From the NCBI RefSeq assembly GCF_020532825.1, contig NZ_MQTS01000006.1, positions 1 to 44,768 of the forward strand: a DNA stretch of 44,768 nucleotides, written 5' to 3'. Each line of letters opens with the position of its first letter. The stretch's first letter is position 1. Shown in pieces: positions 25,967-32,975 of this stretch. Under the pieces are notes generated by a model that made no database searches, was not told where the DNA came from, and saw only the letters and a program-made list of their open reading frames with translations. The position numbers and the translations under genes were made by a program. Origin of the DNA: Arthrobacter sp. SO3 (lineage in GTDB: Bacteria; Actinomycetota; Actinomycetes; Actinomycetales; Micrococcaceae).

Positions 25967-26300
25967 CCGAGGGCTCACCCCGGGGTCAGCCGGTACGGCG
26001 GCACACGGTCGGGCTGGCGCGGACGTTCCGGCCGGGCCGGATTATCGTCGGAGAAGGACATGATCTCTATCCTTGCACCGCCGTCAACCCCGGCCGGCGT
26101 GCGGCACAGCCCGCCGCCCGGCCCGGTGCACAGGACGACGACGGGCACCGACCTCAGCGCCCCTGTTTGAGTTTCCGCGAGCCTCCGGCCCGGTTGTTGG
26201 CGATGATCTGCCGCCGTCGTTCAGAAAAACGCTAACCTGGTCCTTCGCCGGCAGCGCTTCGATGAACCCATCCACGCGCGGGTCGCTTGAAGGCGGCAGC
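25967..26300. other. 334-bp region without a supported gene
   Basis: I see no recognised gene. A minus-strand frame from ATG 26314 to 26084 would encode 76 residues (MTKPELPPSSDPRVDGF...), overlapping the MgtC stop by 14 bp; it has no Shine-Dalgarno sequence and its second half is Arg-rich, so it is probably not coding. The A-rich patch CAGAAAAACGC near 26222 stands out in GC-rich DNA. Confidence 0.4.
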
Positions 26301-27029
26301 TCAGGCTTCGTCATCGTCGTCGTCGTCATCGTCACTCGAATCGGTGCCCCGGACAATCACGCTTTCAACGCCGTGCAGATCCATCAGCGGGAGGACGAGG
26401 TTCCGCAGCGGATGGCGCCCAAAGAACCGGACTTCCATCGAGACCATCGGCCTCTGCTCATCCCCGGTCCTTCGGGTGCGCAGGATTGAGGAGCTGAACC
26501 CCATGGTGGTGGCGATTTCCAGGACCTGCCGCAACACGCCCTGGCCGTCGGCGTAATCGATGTGCATCACGCGGTTCCGGTCCACGGACGGGATTCTGCG
26601 GACCGCCGGCGCAATCACGAACAGGGTGATGAGGTGGAAAATTGTGAGCACCACGCCCAGGGAGACCATGCCCGCCCCGCAGGCCATGCCCACCGCGGCG
26701 GACACCCAGATGGTGGCGGCCGTCGTGAGGCCGCGGACCACATCCCGGCCCTTGAAGATGACGCCGGCGCCCAGGAAACCGATCCCGCTGACGATCTGGG
26801 CCGCGATCCGCGAAGGGTCGACGGCTGCTCCAGGCTCCCTCACGAACGCGAAACCGTAGGCGGAGACCAGGGTGAAGGCGCAGGAGCCGAGTCCCACCAG
26901 CACGTGCGTCCGGTACCCTGCGCTCTTCTGCCGGACCTGCCGCTCGATGCCGATCAGGGAGCACAGCACGAACGTCGCGAGCAGCAGTCCGGCCTCCACC
27001 AGGCTCGTGTCCGTGAAGAATTCGAACAT
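26301..27029 (-). CDS. MgtC/SapB-family membrane protein with poly-Asp tail
   Basis: The 242-residue protein has four to five membrane helices. GIERQVRQKSAGYRTHVLVGLGSCAF near residues 26-50 and IGFLGAGVIFKGRDVVRGLTTAATIWVSAAVGMACG near 83-118 are the core MgtC signatures. A C-terminal cytoplasmic ACT-like domain follows. It ends TDSSDDDDDDDDEA, where eight Asp codons come from a GAC/GAT run (26310-26333). In pathogens MgtC modulates the F1Fo ATP synthase and aids survival at low Mg2+; here a role in Mg2+ or membrane-potential homeostasis is inferred. ATG 27029 has GGAAGG upstream. Confidence 0.88.
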   Translation of the reverse strand: MFEFFTDTSLVEAGLLLATFVLCSLIGIERQVRQKSAGYRTHVLVGLGSCAFTLVSAYGFAFVREPGAAVDPSRIAAQIVSGIGFLGAGVIFKGRDVVRGLTTAATIWVSAAVGMACGAGMVSLGVVLTIFHLITLFVIAPAVRRIPSVDRNRVMHIDYADGQGVLRQVLEIATTMGFSSSILRTRRTGDEQRPMVSMEVRFFGRHPLRNLVLPLMDLHGVESVIVRGTDSSDDDDDDDDEA

Positions 27030-27114
27030 GCCGACCGCCTTCCTTGGCCAGTCAGGCGAGGCGGACCGGCCGGAGATCACTGTCCCTATGGCTGACTCTA
27101 GCAAGGCCGCCGTC

Positions 27115-27158
27115 AGCCGGCGCCGGACTCCTTTTCAGCCGGCGCCGGACTCTTTCTC
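27115..27158. repeat. 22-bp tandem duplication spanning a stop codon
   Basis: The unit AGCCGGCGCCGGACTCCTTT plus TC (27115-27136) is repeated with two changes at 27137-27158. The stop codon of the small gene ending at 27135 falls at the junction. Confidence 0.85.
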
Positions 27159-27494
27159 AGGCCCGTCGCCGGGTTCGTCGGCGGACTCCTGTCCAGACCC
27201 GTTCCCGGGTTTGTCGCCTGCCTCATCGGGGCCATCGAGAGGCTGGCTGTAGGGTGCCCGGGCCGCACCGGAGTACATCTCGTCCAGGCGTTCGTTCAGG
27301 GCGTGGGCGAGGACGTCGCGTTGAAGTGCGGGCAGGGCGATGGCGCCGTGGATGTAGGCCTCGACCTCGAATTGTCCGGCCTGCCCGCCGAGCGTGAAAT
27401 ACCTCAGCCAGAGCTCTTCAATGCTGACGCCGGCATGGCGAAGCGATGCGGCGAACCGCCGCCGCTGCTCGCTCTCCTCGCCGCCCAACGCCAT
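27135..27494 (-). CDS. Conserved actinobacterial protein of unknown function, next to GAF-ANTAR gene
   Basis: The 119-residue protein has a folded-looking core, SLRHAGVSIEELWLRYFTLGGQAGQFEVEAYIHGAIALPALQRDVLAHALNERLDEMY, predicted mostly helical, followed by a disordered tail of Gly/Asp/Glu/Ser/Pro about 40 residues long. I do not assign a domain; the core pattern is one I associate with small conserved actinobacterial proteins found beside stress and ANTAR genes. It lies 15 bp downstream of the GAF-ANTAR gene, so the two are probably cotranscribed. Its last codons are part of a 22-bp tandem duplication. Confidence 0.7.
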   Translation of the reverse strand: MALGGEESEQRRRFAASLRHAGVSIEELWLRYFTLGGQAGQFEVEAYIHGAIALPALQRDVLAHALNERLDEMYSGAARAPYSQPLDGPDEAGDKPGNGSGQESADEPGDGPEKESGAG

Positions 27495-27509
27495 CTCTTC
27501 GTCCTGCGC

Positions 27510-28232
27510 TTAGTTTTCGAGGGGTCTGGCTGCGGACAGCAGCTCTGCCGCAACCCGGGCCAGGGGCTTTCCCGACTGCCGCGACAGCGTCATCAGGTCC
27601 CGGAGCGCCTCTTCACCGCTGGTACCTTTGCGGGCCATCAGCAGGCCCTTGGCCGTGCTGATCGTGTCCCGCTGCGCCAGCGATTCCTGCAAACGGTCGC
27701 TCAGCGTCAGGGCAGCCTCGCGGGCCAGGGAGTGGATGACAAAAAGTGTTGCCTGTTCGGCAAAGAGCTCGGCCAGCCGGACCAGCCCGTTGCCAAATTG
27801 CTGTCCGCCGTCCGAGTAGACCTTTACGGCACCCAGTGCGAGATCGCCTGACAGCAGTGGGCAGCTAACCGACGACGATATTCCCAGGGCAGCCGCGGCG
27901 GGGGTCCAGCGCGACCAACGTCGCTCGGAGGCCAGATTCTCGACCAGGACGGTTTCACCGCCGGCCCAGGCCGTGATGCACGGGCCTTCCCCCAGCTCGT
28001 ATTGGAGCGCATCGGCTTCAGCTACGACGGCGTCGGACGCGGCCGTCGTCTGCCGCAGCCCCGAACCGTTGATCAGGCTCACGCCGGCGCCGATAGAGCC
28101 CGGAATCGCTGCCGTCGCGGCATCCGTGATCAGCCGGAGGGCGTGGGCAACCGTCTCTTCTGTCAGCAGCAGCCGTGAGGCCCGGGCGAAAACGGCGGTG
28201 ATCTCGTCAGCCAGCGGCAGTTCCACGCTCAT
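27510..28232 (-). CDS. GAF-ANTAR sensory RNA-binding regulator (1)
   Basis: The protein has a GAF domain at about 10-165, with the typical LGEGPCITAW and CPLLSGDLALGAVKVYSD segments, and an ANTAR domain at about 170-235 (LQESLAQRDTISTAKGLLMARKGTSGEEALRDLMTLSRQSGKPLARVAAELL). ANTAR domains bind RNA with paired hexaloop stem-loops and cause antitermination; the GAF domain senses an unknown ligand or redox state. ATG 28232 has GAGGTGAAT directly before it, which decides the start over an in-frame ATG at 28250. Confidence 0.9.
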   Translation of the reverse strand: MSVELPLADEITAVFARASRLLLTEETVAHALRLITDAATAAIPGSIGAGVSLINGSGLRQTTAASDAVVAEADALQYELGEGPCITAWAGGETVLVENLASERRWSRWTPAAAALGISSSVSCPLLSGDLALGAVKVYSDGGQQFGNGLVRLAELFAEQATLFVIHSLAREAALTLSDRLQESLAQRDTISTAKGLLMARKGTSGEEALRDLMTLSRQSGKPLARVAAELLSAARPLEN

Positions 28233-28479
28233 ATTCACCTCAGAGTCCATACCGGCGCAGACGCCAGCCGGCGCCTATCGCCGCAGGTCTCAAGCATACG
28301 GCGGGCAGGCGGGGCGCGCCTGTATTCACGGTCACCCCACGGAGTAGGGTCGCTAGTAGCTTGCTCTCAGCCGTGACGGGTCCGTGGGTTTCGCTATTTG
28401 GGTTGCGGGCGATTAAGAGTCCGCAGCCGCTGAGCCGGCGCGTCACGGACGCCCAGCGTTCCTAGGATTGGGGGCCGGC

Positions 28480-29205
28480 ATGATTTCCGGTACCGGTGCA
28501 TCTCCAACACCCGAGCAACTGCAGGATCTCCTGCTGGAAAGTCCAGGGTTCACCGAGTTCCTTCTGGGCTTGACTACCGTCTCCGCGACCCTCCTCGGCG
28601 GTCCCGAGCCCATGCTGTGCGCCATCACGGTGGAACGGGAGGGCACTCCGGCCACCGTAGCCAGCAGCGGGGAGGACGCGAAACGGCTGGATGAGAAGCA
28701 ATACGCGTTCGACGACGGCCCCTGCCTGACGGCCCTGCGGCACGGAACCACAGTTCTGGTTACCGATGTGGAAAATGAGGACCGCTGGGCGCACTACGCC
28801 TCTGCAATCTCCGGCGAGGGCATCCGGTCGGTCCTGGCCGTTCCAATCGGCACAGATCCGGGTGCAGCCGCAGCGCTAAACTGCTATTCGCGCACCAGTG
28901 GCGTTTTTGATGAGGCCACGGTTGCGGAGGTGGAGCGCCATACCTCGTCCATCTCGCGGATCCTACGGCTGGCACTCAAGGTGCACCCACCGGAAATCTA
29001 CCCCGAGCATCTCCGAGCCGCCTTGAAATCCCGCGCCATCGTGGACGCCGCCGTCGCACTGATCATGGTCCAGAACCGGTGCGGCAGGGAACGGGCCATG
29101 GAACTGCTCCATCTGGCCGCCAGGGCAACTGACACCAGGCTCCACACCATCGCCGCGGATATCCTGCATGGCGCCTCACTACCTTCGGTGGACCCCCCAC
29201 AATAG
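28480..29205 (+). CDS. GAF-ANTAR sensory RNA-binding regulator (2)
   Basis: The 241-residue protein has a GAF domain (LTTVSATLLGGPEPMLCAITVEREG, DDGPCLTALRHGTTVLVTDV, VLAVPIGTD) and a C-terminal ANTAR domain SRAIVDAAVALIMVQNRCGRERAMELLHLAARATDTRLHTIAADIL. It shares the QNRCGRE motif with the next gene, which marks the two as paralogues. I chose ATG 28480; a TTG at 28468 is possible. It starts the plus-strand set, divergent from GAF-ANTAR (1) across a 247-bp intergenic region. Confidence 0.9.
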   Translation: MISGTGASPTPEQLQDLLLESPGFTEFLLGLTTVSATLLGGPEPMLCAITVEREGTPATVASSGEDAKRLDEKQYAFDDGPCLTALRHGTTVLVTDVENEDRWAHYASAISGEGIRSVLAVPIGTDPGAAAALNCYSRTSGVFDEATVAEVERHTSSISRILRLALKVHPPEIYPEHLRAALKSRAIVDAAVALIMVQNRCGRERAMELLHLAARATDTRLHTIAADILHGASLPSVDPPQ

Positions 29206-29258
29206 GATGGAAGAAAGCCGCTGTTTGCTCAGCGTGCGGCCGGGAATTGGGGGAAGTT

Positions 29259-29888
29259 ATGAGTGACAACCGTGCCGTTTCGTCTACGGCGTACACCATC
29301 AGCGGCAGCGTCAGTACGCTGCTGGATCTTGTGCTGGACAGCTCCGGCGCGGGCACGCGAGTTGATGATTTCCTGGCCGAACTGGCCAGCTTGACGGCAA
29401 TAGGACTGTCCCGCCCCGACCGCGAAGTGACCTGCGGGATCACCATCAGCCGGCGGAAGCAGCCTTCCTCAGCAGTAGGCAGCACCGGCGAAGGATCAGA
29501 CAACATCGTCCAGATCCCCCTGCTGCTCGACGATGAGAACTCCGCCGTCGTCAACCTCTACTCGCCGCGGACAGAGGCGTTTTCTGTCGAGGATCTGGCG
29601 GTTGTCCAGCAGTTCGCCTCCGCCGCCGCGCGGGCGCTCCTGCTGGCCCTGCGGATCTCACAGCTCACAGAATCCCGGGATAACCTGACCGCCGCTATGC
29701 AGTCAAGGACCACCATCGACATGGCGATCGGGGCAATCATGGCCCAGAACCGGTGCGGCCGTGAAGCTGCCTTCAAGATCCTGCGGAATACGTCCAACAA
29801 CAGGAACATGAAGATCCGTGACGTCGCGGCGGTGGTGGTTGCTTCCATCGCCGGCGACACCGACATCACGGCACGTTTCGAGGAATGA
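29259..29888 (+). CDS. GAF-ANTAR sensory RNA-binding regulator (3)
   Basis: The 209-residue protein has a GAF-like N-terminal domain (DDFLAELASLTAIGLSR, IVQIPLLLDDENSAVVNLYSPR) and an ANTAR domain SRTTIDMAIGAIMAQNRCGREAAFKILRNTSNNRNMKIRDVAAVVVASI. ATG 29259 is preceded by GGGGGAAG. It ends in ATGA with the next frame, which starts on its last four bases. Confidence 0.9.
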   Translation: MSDNRAVSSTAYTISGSVSTLLDLVLDSSGAGTRVDDFLAELASLTAIGLSRPDREVTCGITISRRKQPSSAVGSTGEGSDNIVQIPLLLDDENSAVVNLYSPRTEAFSVEDLAVVQQFASAAARALLLALRISQLTESRDNLTAAMQSRTTIDMAIGAIMAQNRCGREAAFKILRNTSNNRNMKIRDVAAVVVASIAGDTDITARFEE

Positions 29889-30442
29889 TCTTCCGGCGGG
29901 CGGTCGGCGCCCGGCGGCGGCGCCCGGCGGCGGCAGCCGGCGGCGGCAGCCGGCGGCGGCAGCCGGACCAGGAGGACCAGGAGGACCAGGAGGACCAGGA
30001 GGACATCGTGGAGGATCCCTTCGAGCTGGAACGGTTTGTCGCGGCCCAGGACGCGGGCGGAACCTACCAACGCGCCCTCGGCGAACTGCGTGAAGGGCTG
30101 AAACGCACCCACTGGATGTGGTTTGTGCTCCCGCAGATCGCCGGACTCGGGCAGAGCCCGACCGCCCGGAAGTACGCCGTCACCTCCCTGGCTGAAGCGA
30201 CGGCCTATTTGCGCCATCCGGTCCTTGGCCCGCGGCTGATCGAATGCGCCGGGGTCGTGGCCGGACTGGAAGGGCGCACGGCGGGTCAGATCTTCGGCGG
30301 CATCGACGAGCGCAAGCTGCACTCGTCCATGACCCTTTTCCTCCGCGCGGACCCGCAGCAGAACGTCTTCCAGGAGGTCCTGGCCAAGTACTTCGACGGG
30401 CAGCCGGATGAGGCGACCGACCAGCTCCTCGGCACGGTCTAG
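29885..30442 (+). CDS. DUF1810 protein with repeat-derived N-terminal extension
   Basis: The core from residue ~42 (VEDPFELERFVAAQ...HWMWFVLPQIAGLGQSPTARKYAVTSLAEATAYLRHPVLGPRL) is a complete DUF1810 domain of about 145 residues, whose function is unknown. The residues before it, RRRRPAAAAGGGSRRRQPDQEDQEDQEDQEDI, come from tandem DNA repeats. The ATG at 29885 shares ATGA with the ANTAR gene, but a GTG at 30008 (VEDPFELER) is where typical family members start, so the extension may or may not be translated. Its TAG stop overlaps the stop of the convergent HEAT gene. Confidence 0.75.
   Translation: MIFRRAVGARRRRPAAAAGGGSRRRQPDQEDQEDQEDQEDIVEDPFELERFVAAQDAGGTYQRALGELREGLKRTHWMWFVLPQIAGLGQSPTARKYAVTSLAEATAYLRHPVLGPRLIECAGVVAGLEGRTAGQIFGGIDERKLHSSMTLFLRADPQQNVFQEVLAKYFDGQPDEATDQLLGTV
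29935..30001. repeat. Two adjacent short tandem repeats (13-bp x3, then 9-bp x4)
   Basis: AGCCGGCGGCGGC recurs at 13-bp spacing (29935, 29948, 29961, the last partial), and GACCAGGAG occurs four times in exact tandem from 29966 to 30001, encoding DQE units. Confidence 0.85.
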
Positions 30443-31146
30443 GGCCGCCCGTCCAACAGTTTCCGGAGCCGGTCCTTCCTGGAGTTCTCGCGGACGATCC
30501 AGGCGATGTCCGGGTCAGCGCTCTGCTCCAGTTCCGCGAACATCCGCAGACCTTCCGCGGGGAGTGCCGCAATCGCGACGCTCCAGCCGTAGCCGAGGCC
30601 CTGGCGGAGGGTCCGGACGGACGGCGAGCGCCGTCCGTCCGCCGGGACGCGGGCGAGATCAGCCGTGACATGGTCCAGGAGTTCCAGCGCCCGGCGCGCT
30701 GCCGCCGGGGTCCGCAGGAGGCGGGGTTCACAGATGGCGGCGACGGCGGCCCGTCGGACCAGCGGTTCCGGATCGTGCGCCCAGGATTCGGCCAGCGCGA
30801 ACGCCAGCCCGGGATCGTCGTCGCCGGCCCGCTGCAGCGCCATTGCAACACCTTCCCTGACACGCCAGCGGGAATCGGCGGCATACCGGTGGAGGACCTC
30901 GACGTGCCCGCGGTCCCGGGGATGCAGGCCGAGATACCGGCCGAGTGCGACGATGCCGCACACTGTTGCGAACTCGTCGCCCGTCGCAATCAGCTGCTCG
31001 GCCCGCGGGACATCTGCTTCCTCGCCACAGGCCGCGACGAGCTCAAGGTTGCCGCGCGGGCCCGGCAACGCGCTGTGCGCGTTCAGATAGGGCATCCAGT
31101 CATCGAACCCCTTGAGGGCCGCCCGGTACTCCTCGATCCTGCCCAC
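30439..31146 (-). CDS. HEAT-repeat-like helical protein
   Basis: The 235-residue protein has repeated helical pairs with HEAT character (EEADVPRAEQLIATGDEFATVCGIVALGRYLG, VLHRYAADSRWRVREGVAMALQRAG, LAESWAHDPEPLVRRAAVAAICEP). These probably form an alpha-solenoid for protein or nucleic acid binding, related to DNA-alkylation-repeat or PBS-lyase HEAT folds. The GTG at 31146 has GGAAGGA ten bases upstream; further in-frame residues to 31236 look like untranslated leader. The stop overlaps DUF1810's stop as CTAG. Confidence 0.72.
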   Translation of the reverse strand: MGRIEEYRAALKGFDDWMPYLNAHSALPGPRGNLELVAACGEEADVPRAEQLIATGDEFATVCGIVALGRYLGLHPRDRGHVEVLHRYAADSRWRVREGVAMALQRAGDDDPGLAFALAESWAHDPEPLVRRAAVAAICEPRLLRTPAAARRALELLDHVTADLARVPADGRRSPSVRTLRQGLGYGWSVAIAALPAEGLRMFAELEQSADPDIAWIVRENSRKDRLRKLLDGRP

Positions 31147-31268
31147 CGCGCCACGTCCTTCCAGCCGGAATAGGACCAAGCTACCCGCCCGGCACCGCAG
31201 GCGCACTATGCCGCAGCCACACGCAACCGCCGTCACCGTCGAGCGCGGAGGCGGTGTAGTTTGGCCCC

Positions 31269-31628
31269 ATGATCAGCATTGGCTCCATCGTCATCCGTGT
31301 TGAGGACCTCCAGCGCCAGCTGGACTTCTGGACGTCCGCCTTGGACTACGTGCCGCGCCGGCCGCCCGAAGAAGACTTCGTCGTCCTGGAGCCCAGGGAC
31401 GGGGCGGGCCCGAACATCTCCCTGGACCGGGTCCCGTCGAAGGCCCACGTCCCGCCCCGGATCCACCTTGACCTCTATTCGGAGCAGCAGGCCCGCGATA
31501 TCGACCGGCTCCTGCGGCTGGGCGCGAGCCGTGTGGAGTGGAGCAAGCGTCCCGCGGACGCGGACTACGTCATTCTGGCCGATCCCGAAGGCAACCGCTT
31601 CTGCGTCCTGGACACCGCGGGACGGTAG
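31269..31628 (+). CDS. VOC-family protein
   Basis: The 119-residue protein has MISIGSIVIRVEDLQRQLDFWTSALDYVPRR at the start, PPRIHLDLYSEQQARDIDRLLRLGA in the middle (with the second-module His) and VILADPEGNRFCVLD at the end, with a Glu replaced by Cys/Val in the last strand. It resembles glyoxalase-like proteins of unknown substrate. It is divergent from the HEAT gene by 122 bp. Confidence 0.85.
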   Translation: MISIGSIVIRVEDLQRQLDFWTSALDYVPRRPPEEDFVVLEPRDGAGPNISLDRVPSKAHVPPRIHLDLYSEQQARDIDRLLRLGASRVEWSKRPADADYVILADPEGNRFCVLDTAGR

Positions 31629-32004
31629 CCCCGCCGGCCCGCAGCACCTCCAGCGGGCGACCTCGGTCGCGACAGCGGAGGAACCGCGCCGTACGATTTC
31701 GGGATTCCCTACGGGTTGACCGGCCGGTCCTGGTCCGAGGAGGACGGCTCCCTGCTGGCGTGGTTCCGCGCCGTTTTCAAACCGGGCGATGGTCCCCACC
31801 GTGATTTGCCAGAATCCCTTGAACTTCACGGCTCCCCCCTCCAGTGGGTGCCTCAAAGGCCCAGTAAACCGGCTCCCGGGCCGGCTTGGAAGTACAACCC
31901 CGCCGTTCCGGGGGCGCAGGGTCCAACGTATCGACAGCCAGAGTATCGACGCAGAGACCGATGCGGAGGAAGATTATAGGGCAGTCACGAAAAGGAGGTC
32001 AGTG
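31629..32004. other. 376-bp region, possible coding remnant and leader of the next gene
   Basis: No confident gene. A stretch in frame from about 31680 to 31800 translates to GTAPYDFGIPYGLTGRSWSE and continues with a plausible-looking segment, but it lacks a start codon with a Shine-Dalgarno sequence and I cannot match it to a family. It may be a decayed gene end. A small hairpin is present near 31870-31885 (CCGGCTCCCGGGCCGG). Bases 31930-31995 are noticeably A-rich and end in AAAAGGAGG, the ribosome-binding site of the following small gene. Confidence 0.4.
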
Positions 32005-32190
32005 ATGTGCTATCAGTACAACAGGGAATTCCGGCGGGACATCAAGAAGGATGAACCAAAGGAAACCGAGGCGCGCCCGGAGCCCCGGGCCAAAGCGCCT
32101 GAGTTCAAGTTCTGGGCCTTCCCCCGCCGCAGCAGGGGATCCACGGTCGAAGAGCCGGCGACGGTCGACCGGACCCGTGCGAAGGTTTAG
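32005..32190 (+). CDS. Small highly charged hypothetical protein
   Basis: The 61-residue protein (MCYQYNREFRRDIKKDEPKE...) is rich in Arg, Lys, Glu and Pro with a FKFWAFPRRSRG centre. No domain is recognised. The start ATG at 32005 is preceded by AAAGGAGG at 31991-31998, one of the strongest Shine-Dalgarno sequences in the window, so it is very likely translated. A hairpin follows 12 bp after its stop. Confidence 0.7.
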   Translation: MCYQYNREFRRDIKKDEPKETEARPEPRAKAPEFKFWAFPRRSRGSTVEEPATVDRTRAKV

Positions 32191-32201
32191 CCCGGAATCA
32201 A

Positions 32202-32230
32202 CGGAAGGCCCCTCAGCGAGGGGCCTTCCG
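32202..32230 (+). terminator. Hairpin terminator after the small charged gene
   Basis: Perfect 12-bp arms (32202-32213 and 32219-32230) with a 5-nt loop. There is no T-run, so this may be an actinobacterial I-shaped terminator or an RNA stability element. Confidence 0.6.
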
Positions 32231-32310
32231 CCCTGCCAGGCTTCGGCGTGCGAATGGTGCCAGGAAGGTGCGGGACACTGGAAGTCCCCCATCCCGAAGG
32301 CAGGACCGCA

Positions 32311-32577
32311 TTGATCAACCTCCAGCAGGACCCCGAAGGCTTCATCCGCATGAAGCGGCACTTTCCGGGCAGCACCGTCATCTCCATTACGTTCAACGAT
32401 GGATCCTCGGAAGAATTCTCCGGAGAACGGCTCAACGCGATTTATGACGAGGCCCTCGCCGTGTACCGGGCCGAGAACCACCTGGACGCCAAGGGGTTCT
32501 CCCGGGCGCCGAAAAAAACGGTCCAGCCCACGAACAAGATCGAGTACGTGGCGGTCCATCCCGGGATGGCCGAATAG
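32311..32577 (+). CDS. Small hypothetical protein
   Basis: The frame encodes INLQQDPEGFIRMKRHFPGS, then VISITFNDGSSEEFSGERLNAIYDEALAVYRAENHLDAKGF, with an alpha/beta look, and ends TNKIEYVAVHPGMAE. I do not recognise a domain. The TTG at 32311 has AGGA seven bases upstream. An in-frame ATG at 32254 is also possible and would add 19 residues. Confidence 0.55.
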   Translation: MINLQQDPEGFIRMKRHFPGSTVISITFNDGSSEEFSGERLNAIYDEALAVYRAENHLDAKGFSRAPKKTVQPTNKIEYVAVHPGMAE

Positions 32578-32592
32578 CCTTCCAGAAATGCG

Positions 32593-32639
32593 TTGACACC
32601 CCGGCACGGGCGGATTATCGTACAACCAAATGGTTGTAC
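32593..32639 (+). promoter_or_regulatory. Promoter with superimposed palindromic operator of the ArsR gene
   Basis: TTGACA (32593-32598) and TATCGT (32616-32621) are 17 bp apart, the best promoter match in the window. A perfect dyad, 9 bp + 2 + 9 bp (GTACAACCA-AA-TGGTTGTAC, 32620-32639), overlaps the -10 edge, the transcription start and the ATG at 32630. The mRNA would start at or within two bases of the ATG, so it is leaderless. Confidence 0.8.
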
Positions 32640-32962
32640 ATGAGCTCCGGGGTGCCGAACTGGACCGCCTGTTCCAGGCGTTCGCCGATGCCACCCGCCG
32701 GGACATCGTCACCCGGGTGACGGCCGGCGAGTATTCGGTGTCCAGGCTGGCGGAGCACTACGCCATGAGTTTCGCCGCCGTACAGAAACACGTGGCGGCG
32801 CTGGAGCGCGCCTCCCTCGTTACGAAGGAAAAGCGCGGACGGGAGCAGATCGTGCGTGCCCACCACGATGGCTTGCAACAGGCCCGACGGCTGCTCGATG
32901 AGTACGAATCGATCTGGCGGCAGCGGGCCGACCGGATCGCAGACATTCTCGCAGAGGGATAG
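32630..32962 (+). CDS. ArsR-family transcriptional regulator
   Basis: The 110-residue winged-helix protein has LDRLFQAFADATRRDIVTRVTAGEYSVSRLAEHYAMSFAAVQKHVAALERASLVTKEKRGREQIV, the ArsR/SmtB DNA-binding fold with HTH at about 34-58. It lacks the CxCxxC metal motif, as do the ArsR members paired with AHSA1/SRPBCC genes. The start codon lies inside its probable operator. The AHSA1-like gene follows 13 bp downstream; the two form an autoregulated operon. Confidence 0.9.
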   Translation: MVVHELRGAELDRLFQAFADATRRDIVTRVTAGEYSVSRLAEHYAMSFAAVQKHVAALERASLVTKEKRGREQIVRAHHDGLQQARRLLDEYESIWRQRADRIADILAEG

Positions 32963-32975
32963 GAAGAGTTCCGCC

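Noticed and set aside
26084..26314. Possible small gene overlapping the MgtC stop
   Set aside because: It has no Shine-Dalgarno sequence, an Arg-rich second half and no recognised family, so it is mentioned only as a weak possibility.
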